Shown piece after piece: positions 1 through 6,628 of a DNA stretch of 22,472 nt (position 1 is its first letter; every line of letters starts with the position of its first letter). Both the position numbers and the translations under genes were made by a program. Origin of the DNA: an uncultured Gammaproteobacteria bacterium (lineage in GTDB: Bacteria; Pseudomonadota; Gammaproteobacteria; GCA-2729495). The notes beneath the pieces were generated by a model. The model searched no databases. It had not been told where the DNA came from and saw only the letters and a list, made by a program, of their open reading frames with translations. The stretch spans positions 1 to 22,472 of the forward strand of contig CAMYJV010000018.1 in the NCBI GenBank assembly GCA_947258805.1. The letters are read 5' to 3'.

Positions 1-498
1 GCAGCCGGCCAGGGCACGATGAACAACCTGAGCTTCGGCGACGACCGTTACCAGTATTACGAAACCATCGGCGGCGGCGCGGGCGCGGGCGCGGACTTCC
101 CGGGAGCCAGCGGGGTGCACACCCACATGACGAACTCCCGGATAACCGACCCGGAAATTCTCGAAGAACGCTACCCGGTGCTGGTAAGGGAATTCGCCCT
201 CCGCCGCGGCAGCGGCGGCGGTGGCGCGCAGCCAGGCGGCGACGGGCTGGTGCGGGCCATCGAGTTCCTGGAGCCCATGCATGCAGCCATCGTGGCCAAT
301 CACCGCGCGGCCGGGCCCCCGGGGCTCGCGGGCGGCGAATCGGGCAAGGCCGGCATCAATATGATCGTGCGCAGCGACGACGGGGTGGAGTACCTGCCGG
401 CTATCGCCGAGGCGGACCTGCACGCCGGTGACCTGCTGGTAATCGCGACGCCGGGAGGCGGCGGCTTCGGGAAGCCGTTGAAGTCGGAGACGGACTAG
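1..498 (+). CDS. Hydantoinase B/5-oxoprolinase family protein, C-terminal fragment
   Basis: The reading frame is open from the first base and stops at a TAG at 496-498, so 165 residues are visible and the start lies outside the window. The family catalyses ATP-dependent opening of cyclic amides (5-oxoproline or hydantoins), and HyuB-type subunits work with a HyuA-type partner in the cytoplasm. Seen here: a glycine-rich stretch GGGAGAGADFPGASGVHTHM, then the run TNSRITDPEILE, a GGDGLVRAIEFLEPM block, a GLAGGESGKAG block and a terminal ATPGGGGFG. These are typical of the family's C-terminal end. The substrate cannot be told from this fragment. Upstream partners, normally a HyuA-like subunit, would lie off the left edge. 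The stop is followed by about 215 non-coding bases. Confidence 0.88.
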   Translation, partial: AAGQGTMNNLSFGDDRYQYYETIGGGAGAGADFPGASGVHTHMTNSRITDPEILEERYPVLVREFALRRGSGGGGAQPGGDGLVRAIEFLEPMHAAIVANHRAAGPPGLAGGESGKAGINMIVRSDDGVEYLPAIAEADLHAGDLLVIATPGGGGFGKPLKSETD

Positions 499-599
499 CA
501 CGGGTGGGAGTTCCGCTAAGACTTTCCGTTATCGACCAAGCCTTGCATTTGGCTGCGGCGGGAACCGGTGAGCGAATGCAGTCGTCTGCGTTTGAGAAA

Positions 600-676
600 T
601 GGGGTCAGACACCCATTTCCCTCATGCGAAGTCTTGTAAGCTTAAATTTGGCGGGGGAAATGGGTATCTGACCCCA
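600..676. repeat. BIME-like inverted repeat (two REP-like palindromes in opposite orientation)
   Basis: The arm 601-621 and the reverse complement of 655-675 agree at 20 of 21 positions, and the pair 600/676 extends the match by one base. Each arm also contains its own small hairpin: GGGT (602-605) with ACCC (611-614), and GGGT (662-665) with ACCC (671-674), each around a five-base loop. Two palindromic units facing each other across a 33-base spacer is the layout of a bacterial interspersed mosaic element. An 8-base direct repeat, TTGGCGGG, occurs at 648-655 and 679-686, on either side of most of the right arm. The core GGGGTCAGA resembles repeats flanking TnpREP (RAYT) transposases in Gammaproteobacteria; that link is recalled, not tested. 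The right arm ends 39 bases before the permease start, so the element may fold in that gene's leader. Confidence 0.7.
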
Positions 677-714
677 ACTTGGCGGGCCTCCGCTGCGTAA
701 CGTAGTAGCCGAAC

Positions 715-2964
715 TTGAATATCGAAATTGCACTGGTGCTGATCATCCTGGGGATTGCCCTGGTGCTGTTCATTACCGAGCTGATCCGCATGGACCTGGT
801 GGCCCTGCTGGTCATGGGGGCACTGGCGCTGACGAATCTCGTGTCCCCCAGCGAGGCCCTGTCCGGTTTCAGCAATGCCGCAGTCGTGACGGTCTGGGCG
901 ATGTTCATTCTCAGCGAAGGCCTCACACGCACGGGCATCGCGAACGTGCTGGGTCGCCAGGTCATGCGCATCGCCGGTCGCAACGAGATCTCGCTCATCA
1001 TCGTGATCATGACCGTCGGAGGCGGCCTGTCGGCGTTCATGAACAATATCGGGGTCGCGGCGCTGATGTTGCCCGTGGTCATCGATATTGCGCGCCGTAC
1101 CGACACGCCGCCGTCGCGGCTGCTGATGCCCATGGCTTTCGGGACGCTCCTCGGCGGACTGACGACGCTGGTGGGCACGCCGCCGAACCTGCTGATCAGC
1201 GGCGCGCTGGCCCAGGCCGGTGAACGGCCGTTCGGGCTCTTCGACTACTCCGGCGTCGGCATCGGCGCCATGGGCATCGGCATCCTGTTCATTGCGCTGT
1301 TCGGCCGGTTGATTCTGCCGCGCGTAGAGCCCGCGGCCCAGTCCCAGCGCAGCCAGCGCAATCTGCGCGCGCAATACGGCCTGCAGGAAAGCACCTTCAC
1401 CGTCACCGTACCCGCACTGTCAGTGCTGGTCGGCAAGACCCTGCAGGAAAGCCGTATCGGCTCGGCCGCCGGGTTGCTGGTCATGGCCCTGGAACGGCGT
1501 GGCCAGGTAGAAACATTGCCATCTCGCACCACGGTGCTGGTCGGCGGTGATCGCCTGCTGGTGCAGGGCCGACTCGACCGCTTCGAGGAACTGCGCGGCT
1601 GGAGCGACCTGGTGATTGAACGCGAAGCCCCGCTGATGGACGAATTCCTGAGCGGGCGTATCCAGTTGGTCGAAGCGACCGTGGCCGAAGACTCCAGCCT
1701 GGTCAAGGAACTGCTGAATCACACGGATTTTCGCCGCCGCTTCGGTGCCAGCGTCGTGGCCATCCGCCGCAAGGACCTGGTGCGCCGCGTGAACCTGGCT
1801 TTACGCACTTTCGTGGTCCGCGTGCCGAAAGATTCGGATCTCGGCGGCTCTACGCTGGCGAAAAGCCGAATCGGTGATGCTTTCGACTTTCGCCTGCTGG
1901 CACTGTTCCGCGAAGGCGAAATCGCTTACATGCCCGACCCTGATGAAGTGCTGCTAGGCGGCGACCTGCTGCTGATTCAGGGCCGCCCGGAAGACCTCGA
2001 CGTGCTCCGGGGTCTGCAGGAACTGGAAGTTGGCGGCAGTGTGCCGCGGACGCTAAACGTGTTCGACTCTGACCGGCTGGCTACGGTGGAAACCACTCTT
2101 GCACCCCAGTCGCCCCTCGCCGAAATGCGGGTAGCCGACGTGAACTTCCGCGACAAGTACGGCCTGGAGCTGTCGGCCATCCTGCGTTCGGGCAAGACTT
2201 ACCGCGCCGAACTCGAAACTATGAAACTCGAGTTCGGCGATGCGTTGTTGCTGGTGGGTCCGCGGCAGAAACTCGTCCTGCTCAACGACGACCCTGACCT
2301 GCTGGTGCTGACCCCGGTCAGCGCCACGGTGACGGATACCAAGCGCGGCCCGGTTGCCGCATCCATCATGCTGGCCGTGGTGATCTCCGTTTTGCTCGGC
2401 TGGCTGCCAATTTCCATCGCCGCGGTGGTCGGCGCGAGCGTGATGGTGCTGAGCCATTGCCTGAGCATGGAACAGGCTTATCGCGCCATCGACTGGCGCG
2501 CGGTGTTCCTGATCGCCGGCATGCTGCCCCTGGGCATTGCGATGCAGGAAACCGGTACCGCGGAATTCCTCGCTCGCGGCGTGATGGACACGCTGGGCGG
2601 GCTGGGGCCGTGGCCCGTGATCATGGGTCTTTACGGGGTCACCGCGCTGGCGACCATGATCGTGCCGACCGCAGCGCTGGTGGTGCTGATGTCGCCCATC
2701 GTGCTGTCGGCCTGCGCGGAGATGGGCATCATGCCCCAGACTGCAATGATGGCCGTGGCAATGGCCGCCTCGGCCAGTTTCACCAGCCCGATTTCCCACC
2801 CGGCCAACATCCTGGTGATGGGCCCGGGCGGTTACCGCTTCGTGGACTACATCAAGATCGGCGTGCCGCTGACCATCGTAGTCTTCATCGCCGTGATGCT
2901 GCTGCTGCCCATCATGTGGCCGCTGACGCCGCTCGACGCGGTTCCCCTGGCCTCAGGGCAGTAA
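715..2964 (+). CDS. SLC13 (DASS) family permease with internal RCK_C/TrkA-C insert
   Basis: A 749-residue inner-membrane transporter. Residues 4-24, 27-43, 54-75, 92-126 and 138-203 form the first hydrophobic half, and 545-735 the second. Family-like motifs are SAFMNNIGVAALMLP (106-120) in the first half and FTSPISHPANILVMGPGGY (689-707) in the second. Known members move anions such as dicarboxylates or sulfate with sodium; the substrate here is not predictable. Between the halves (about 227-523) lies a soluble region of repeated RCK_C-like beta-alpha units, each ending in a GD-LL-QG-type strand (about 227-296, 316-360, 365-424, 455-515). This is more copies than the usual two. The start is a TTG: an in-frame TAG at 706-708 excludes anything earlier, and the next ATG (790) would cut the first membrane helix. 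No clear ribosome site precedes it. The 3' end overlaps qor by 12 bases. Confidence 0.88.
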   Translation: MNIEIALVLIILGIALVLFITELIRMDLVALLVMGALALTNLVSPSEALSGFSNAAVVTVWAMFILSEGLTRTGIANVLGRQVMRIAGRNEISLIIVIMTVGGGLSAFMNNIGVAALMLPVVIDIARRTDTPPSRLLMPMAFGTLLGGLTTLVGTPPNLLISGALAQAGERPFGLFDYSGVGIGAMGIGILFIALFGRLILPRVEPAAQSQRSQRNLRAQYGLQESTFTVTVPALSVLVGKTLQESRIGSAAGLLVMALERRGQVETLPSRTTVLVGGDRLLVQGRLDRFEELRGWSDLVIEREAPLMDEFLSGRIQLVEATVAEDSSLVKELLNHTDFRRRFGASVVAIRRKDLVRRVNLALRTFVVRVPKDSDLGGSTLAKSRIGDAFDFRLLALFREGEIAYMPDPDEVLLGGDLLLIQGRPEDLDVLRGLQELEVGGSVPRTLNVFDSDRLATVETTLAPQSPLAEMRVADVNFRDKYGLELSAILRSGKTYRAELETMKLEFGDALLLVGPRQKLVLLNDDPDLLVLTPVSATVTDTKRGPVAASIMLAVVISVLLGWLPISIAAVVGASVMVLSHCLSMEQAYRAIDWRAVFLIAGMLPLGIAMQETGTAEFLARGVMDTLGGLGPWPVIMGLYGVTALATMIVPTAALVVLMSPIVLSACAEMGIMPQTAMMAVAMAASASFTSPISHPANILVMGPGGYRFVDYIKIGVPLTIVVFIAVMLLLPIMWPLTPLDAVPLASGQ

Positions 2965-3927
2965 CACGGTCGAGCCGGTCGTCCGGCGTGCCTCCAGGTC
3001 GATATGCGCCCGGGCTGCGTCTTGCAGCGGGTAACGCTGATCCACCGTGACCGTTGCGGCGCCTGACTGGATGGCGTTGAACAGCTCCGTAGTGGCGGCT
3101 TCCAGTTCCTGCCGCGTGCGAATGAAGTCAAACACCAGCGGCCGGGTCAGAAACAGCGAGCCGCGCCGCGCCAGTTCCATCGGCGCAACCGGGTCCACCG
3201 CGCCGGTGGCGTTGCCGTAACTCACCATGGTGCCATGCCTGCGCAGGCAGTCCAGCGACTGGAAAAAGGTGTCGCGGCCGACGGAATCGTAGACCGCGGC
3301 AACGCCTTCACCGCCCGCCAGGGCATGCACCTTGGCCACGAAGTCGTCGGCATCGGCGGCAATCACGGCTTCACAACCATTTTCCTGCGCCCGTGCAGCC
3401 TTGGCGGCAGAGCCGGCAACACCGATCACTCGCACGCCTTTAGCCGCCGCCCAGCGCGCAGCGATGGAGCCCACCCCGCCCGCAGCGGCATAAAGGAGCA
3501 CCCAGTCACCTGGCTGCGCAGCGTAGGAACGGTGCAGCAGGTACCACGCCGTCAGCCCCTTCAACAATCCGGCCGCCGCCGTTTCGTTGCTGATGTCGTC
3601 CGGCAACCGCACCAGGCGCTCTGCCGGGTAAATGCGCTGCTCCGCATAGGTGCCCGGCGGCACGCCCAGCCATGCAACCCGGTCACCGGCGCCTGGTTGT
3701 TCTACCCCGTCGCCCACGGCCTCGACTACGCCGGCCGCTTCAGTGCCCAGGCCCGCGGGCAACTCCATCGGGTACAGCCCGGAGCGATGGTAGGTGTCGA
3801 TAAAGTTGAGACCAATGGCCGTGTGCCGCACCAGGACTTCGCCGGCAGCCGGCGCCGGCAGCGCCAGCTCTCGCCACTGCATGACTTCCGGGCCGCCGAA
3901 GCGGTCGATCTGAATCGCTTTGCTCAT
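2953..3927 (-). CDS. qor: NADPH:quinone oxidoreductase, zeta-crystallin/Qor type
   Basis: A 324-residue cytoplasmic enzyme, against 327 for E. coli Qor. It matches that family almost throughout: GGPEVMQW near the N-terminus, GLNFIDTYHRSGLYP (39-53), LGTEAAGVVEAVG (60-72), the nucleotide-binding AAGGVG (148-153) and VYDSVGRDTFFQSLDCLRR (212-230). It lacks the zinc ligands of true alcohol dehydrogenases, as expected for quinone reductases, which carry out NADPH-dependent reduction of quinones. The start ATG at 3925-3927 is chosen because GGAG lies about eight bases upstream and the protein then aligns with E. coli Qor from residue 1. A longer frame reaching 4014 adds 29 unrelated residues. The gene is divergent from the flavoprotein gene at 4032 and convergent with the permease. 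Confidence 0.93.
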   Translation of the reverse strand: MSKAIQIDRFGGPEVMQWRELALPAPAAGEVLVRHTAIGLNFIDTYHRSGLYPMELPAGLGTEAAGVVEAVGDGVEQPGAGDRVAWLGVPPGTYAEQRIYPAERLVRLPDDISNETAAAGLLKGLTAWYLLHRSYAAQPGDWVLLYAAAGGVGSIAARWAAAKGVRVIGVAGSAAKAARAQENGCEAVIAADADDFVAKVHALAGGEGVAAVYDSVGRDTFFQSLDCLRRHGTMVSYGNATGAVDPVAPMELARRGSLFLTRPLVFDFIRTRQELEAATTELFNAIQSGAATVTVDQRYPLQDAARAHIDLEARRTTGSTVLLP

Positions 3928-3966
3928 GCCCTTGCTCCAGAAAAAAGATTGGCCGTGCGGCGCGTG

Positions 3967-3974
3967 AGTATAAT
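3967..3974. promoter_or_regulatory. Overlapping divergent -10 boxes between qor and the FAD reductase gene
   Basis: On the plus strand 3969-3974 reads a perfect TATAAT. On the minus strand 3967-3972 reads TATACT. Expected transcription starts would give leaders of about 50 bases for the reductase gene (4032) and about 30 bases for qor (3927). No good -35 box sits at 16-18 bases in either direction, so use by sigma-70 alone is uncertain and an activator may be needed. The overlap means the two genes could not be initiated at the same moment. Confidence 0.4.
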
Positions 3975-4031
3975 CATCGCGCCGTGCGCTACTTTCTCGC
4001 CGAATTCTGAACAAAGAATGGACCAGACCAA

Positions 4032-5264
4032 ATGCCTGACACCATCGTAATTGCCGGTGCGGGCCACGCTGCCGGCCAGACAGCCGTATCGTTGCGCCAG
4101 GGCGGCTTCGATGGCCGCATCGTCATCGTCGGCGAGGAACCCTACCTGCCGTACCAGCGCCCGCCGCTGTCGAAAAAGTTCCTGGCCGGCGAGCTGGAAC
4201 TGGAACGTTTGTATCTGCGCCCCGAGCGCTATTACGCCGAGCACGATGTGGAACTGCGGCTCAACACCCGGGTAGCCGCCATCGACCGCGCCGGGCACAA
4301 GGTGCTTCTGGAACAAGGCGGAGAGCTCCCTTACACGAAGCTGGTCCTGGCAACCGGCACCCGTGTCCGGCGGCTCGCAATCGACGGCACAGATTTGCCG
4401 GGAGTTCACTACCTGCGCACGGTGGATGACGTACTCGCGATTCGCCGGCAATTTCGCCCTGGCGTGCGGCTGGTCATCGTGGGCGCAGGCTACATCGGCC
4501 TTGAAGTGGCCGCGGTCGCGGTGCAGGCGGGCCTGAATGTCAGCGTCTGGGAGATTGCCGACCGGGTGCTGGCACGTGTGGCCTCGCCGGAACTGTCGGC
4601 GTTCTACGACCGGGTGCACCGCGAGGCCGGCGTCGAACTCAGGCTAGGTCTGCCGCCGCTAAACGAGATCAGCGGTCAGGCGCGCGTAGAAGCGGCGGTG
4701 GACGGCAACGGCCAGTCCTGGCCGGCTGACATGGTCCTGATCGGCATCGGCGTGCTGCCCGCAACGGAGCTTGCCGAAGCGGCCGACCTGCCCTGTGACA
4801 ACGGCATCCTCGTCGACGAGTATTGCCAGACCGAGGACCCGGACATCTTCGCCATCGGCGATTGCACGAATCACCCCAACAGTTTGCTCGGCCGGCGCCT
4901 GCGGCTGGAATCGGTGCACAACGCCCAGGAACAGGCCAAGACGGCGGCCGGCACCTTGCTGGGCAAGCCTAGACCCTACGCCCAGGTGCCTTGGTTCTGG
5001 TCCGACCAGTACGATCTGAAGCTGCAGATTGCCAGCCTTGCAGAGCCCGATTGCGACCGGGTTGTCCGCGGCGATCCGGCGGGGCGATCGCTGGCGGTAT
5101 TCCACCTGAGGGACGGCCGGCTGCAAGCCGTGGAAGCCGTGAACAGCGCCCGGGAATTCATGCTCGGCAAGAAGCTGATCGCGGCGGGCGCCCGGTTCGA
5201 TCCGGCCGAGCTCGCCGATCCGTCGCGGCCATTCAAGGACATGGCAGAGGCCGCGCTGAACTGA
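4032..5264 (+). CDS. FAD/NAD(P)-dependent ferredoxin (rubredoxin/putidaredoxin-type) reductase
   Basis: A 410-residue cytoplasmic flavoprotein of the class that passes electrons from NAD(P)H through FAD to a small iron-sulfur protein, often serving cytochromes P450 or dioxygenases. Visible motifs: the N-terminal FAD dinucleotide fold IVIAGAGHAAGQTA (5-18), YLPYQRPPLSKKFLAGE (38-54), an ATGTR block (107-111), the second NAD(P)-binding fold VIVGAGYIGLEVA (148-160), the FAD-contacting DIFAIGDC (271-278) and an HNAQEQAK stretch (296-303). The last 90 residues (from about QVPWFWSDQYDLKLQ) are the family's C-terminal reductase domain. The ATG at 4032 puts the FAD fold at residue 5; only a weak ribosome site is seen. 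No ferredoxin, rubredoxin, P450 or Rieske oxygenase lies in the window, so the electron acceptor is unknown. It stops four bases before the end of the convergent hypothetical gene. Confidence 0.9.
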   Translation: MPDTIVIAGAGHAAGQTAVSLRQGGFDGRIVIVGEEPYLPYQRPPLSKKFLAGELELERLYLRPERYYAEHDVELRLNTRVAAIDRAGHKVLLEQGGELPYTKLVLATGTRVRRLAIDGTDLPGVHYLRTVDDVLAIRRQFRPGVRLVIVGAGYIGLEVAAVAVQAGLNVSVWEIADRVLARVASPELSAFYDRVHREAGVELRLGLPPLNEISGQARVEAAVDGNGQSWPADMVLIGIGVLPATELAEAADLPCDNGILVDEYCQTEDPDIFAIGDCTNHPNSLLGRRLRLESVHNAQEQAKTAAGTLLGKPRPYAQVPWFWSDQYDLKLQIASLAEPDCDRVVRGDPAGRSLAVFHLRDGRLQAVEAVNSAREFMLGKKLIAAGARFDPAELADPSRPFKDMAEAALN

Positions 5265-5268
5265 AGAC

Positions 5269-5880
5269 TCAGTCCTCGTCCAGCCCCAGCTCCAGTTCGC
5301 CGCCGGTGTCCGGGTTCCAGTACTCGCGATAGCTGCCAGCCGCGGTGGCAAGGCGGCCCCCACTGCCGAGCAGGCGCGGGGCGATAGAAATGGCGCGGGG
5401 TTGCGGCGTGCTGCCAGGGCCGTTGCCTATCATCCCTTTCCAGACCTGGTCTGCGAGCAGCGGCCGGTAATCTTCCCGCCCCACCAGGAACAGGCTGCCG
5501 TGACCGGGCCAGATCAGGTTCCACGCGCTGTCCGCGACCAGCCGACCCCGCGCGAGGCTGTTGTCTGCGCGAGGCGCCGCCAGTTTCACCGCCAGCGCCC
5601 GCGCCCCGCCGTCGCCACTGTCCAGCAGCGCCACCTCCAGCCGGGCATAGCGCAGGGCCGAGTCCACGAAGGGGTCGGCCTGCGCAGCTTCGAAGCCGAG
5701 GATACCGGCCGGGGTAGACAACACACCGCGGTCGATTTCGCTGCTCGTAACAAGCTGGGCCGGGTCAGCCATCGGCTGCACCAACGCAGATTCGAACAGG
5801 TTCAGCGGATCCTGCAGCAGCGTAAACGCGGTGAACATGGCACCCAAGACCAGACCGACGATAGCGACGAGCACTGGCAT
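5269..5880 (-). CDS. Hypothetical membrane-anchored protein, downstream member of paralogue pair
   Basis: 203 residues, no family recognised. The N-terminus (about 1-23, MPVLVAIVGLVLGAMFTAFT) is a hydrophobic signal-anchor with little positive charge before it, and the rest is soluble and probably periplasmic. Residues about 86-133 (LLDSGD, then ADSAWNLIWPGHGSLFLV) and 163-195 (AISIAPRLLGSGGRLATAAG, then a YREYW block) align with the same order of segments in the gene immediately upstream (5880-6554). The two therefore look like an old tandem duplication. The acidic tail ends ELGLDED. Its ATG overlaps the upstream stop in a TGATG arrangement, so translation is probably coupled. The pair may form a heterodimer or a shared envelope complex; that is inference. 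Confidence 0.78.
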   Translation of the reverse strand: MPVLVAIVGLVLGAMFTAFTLLQDPLNLFESALVQPMADPAQLVTSSEIDRGVLSTPAGILGFEAAQADPFVDSALRYARLEVALLDSGDGGARALAVKLAAPRADNSLARGRLVADSAWNLIWPGHGSLFLVGREDYRPLLADQVWKGMIGNGPGSTPQPRAISIAPRLLGSGGRLATAAGSYREYWNPDTGGELELGLDED

Positions 5881-6554
5881 CAGCGCGACCTCGACGTGAC
5901 GGTAGACAAAAGAATCGTGCCCTCGCTGCGCTGATTCGCGGCGAGCTCCTCGAGTTCCCAGACCTCGGAGTATTCGCCGGTGAGGGATTCGAACTCACTG
6001 GTGCCGCCCAGCACGCGGCCACGACCGCCGGCGGCCGGACCGGCGCTGATGCGGTAGCGGCTACCGGTGGCCCAGAAACCGGGAGAGTCCACGGCGGCAA
6101 GCCAGCGTCCGCCGACCTTGACCGGGCCCACGTTGGCACCATTGTCCTGGGTCAACATCAGGATCCCGCGACTGGGAATCAGCAGGGTCCAGCTGCTCGC
6201 CGACCGCTCGCGCCCGCGCCGGCCGGGCAAGCTGGCCGTGAGTCGGCTGGCGATGCCGATGACGCGGTCTTCCGAATCACGCAGCCGGAAAGTTTCCGCC
6301 GCAGCCGGGCCGCGACGCCGCGGCGCCAGCACGGCGACACCGTCGGCCTCATTCACCGCCGCGCCGTCCAGCTCGCCGGGCAGCTGCAAGCGGTCTTCGG
6401 GCCAGTGAATCACGAAAGACTCACTCCGCCCGCCGTTGGTCAGCACCTCGATACGGGACGGGAAGCGCTCGTGCACCGGCAACGGGAATATCGCCGCGGC
6501 CGCGAGCATCAGGGCGGCTCCGGCGAGAAAGCTGAAGAGGAAGGTGCGTGTCAC
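5880..6554 (-). CDS. Hypothetical membrane-anchored protein, upstream member of paralogue pair
   Basis: 224 residues, no family recognised. Residues 3-25 are a hydrophobic anchor (FLFSFLAGAALMLAAAAIF) after MTRT, and the rest is soluble with a predicted extracytoplasmic location. Residues 91-134 (LRDSED, then SASSWTLLIPSRGILML) and 168-203 (RISAGPAAGGRGRVLGGTSE, then YSEVWEL) correspond in order to segments of the next gene. The start is GTG at 6552-6554: upstream in-frame codons reach a stop (TAG) without another start. A weak AGG lies just upstream. It follows gshA by 74 bases on the same strand, and a possible promoter lies in that gap. I cannot assign a function. A link to glutathione or redox is suggested only by position. 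Confidence 0.75.
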   Translation of the reverse strand: MTRTFLFSFLAGAALMLAAAAIFPLPVHERFPSRIEVLTNGGRSESFVIHWPEDRLQLPGELDGAAVNEADGVAVLAPRRRGPAAAETFRLRDSEDRVIGIASRLTASLPGRRGRERSASSWTLLIPSRGILMLTQDNGANVGPVKVGGRWLAAVDSPGFWATGSRYRISAGPAAGGRGRVLGGTSEFESLTGEYSEVWELEELAANQRSEGTILLSTVTSRSR

Positions 6555-6582
6555 GACCTGCCCATGTCCGGAGTCAGTAAAG

Positions 6583-6612
6583 ATAGTAAACGGGTGCTAC
6601 AACTCGCCACAA
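6583..6612 (-). promoter_or_regulatory. Possible promoter for the paralogue pair downstream of gshA
   Basis: Read on the minus strand, TTGTGG (6607-6612) is followed after 18 bases by TACTAT (6583-6588). This resembles a sigma-70 promoter and would start transcription about 20 bases before the GTG at 6554. It could let the pair be expressed apart from gshA. The match is only partial. Confidence 0.35.
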
Positions 6613-6628
6613 CTGATGAAATCAATAC

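Noticed and set aside
622..1374. Long minus-strand frame opposite the start of the permease gene
   Set aside because: It is rich in Arg, His, Gln and Asp with no recognisable domain, and lies on the other strand of a well-supported transporter. It is a high-GC shadow frame.
3928..4014. Upstream extension of qor to 4014
   Set aside because: It adds 29 residues unlike any Qor, covers the divergent promoter region, and a well-placed ribosome site supports the ATG at 3927.
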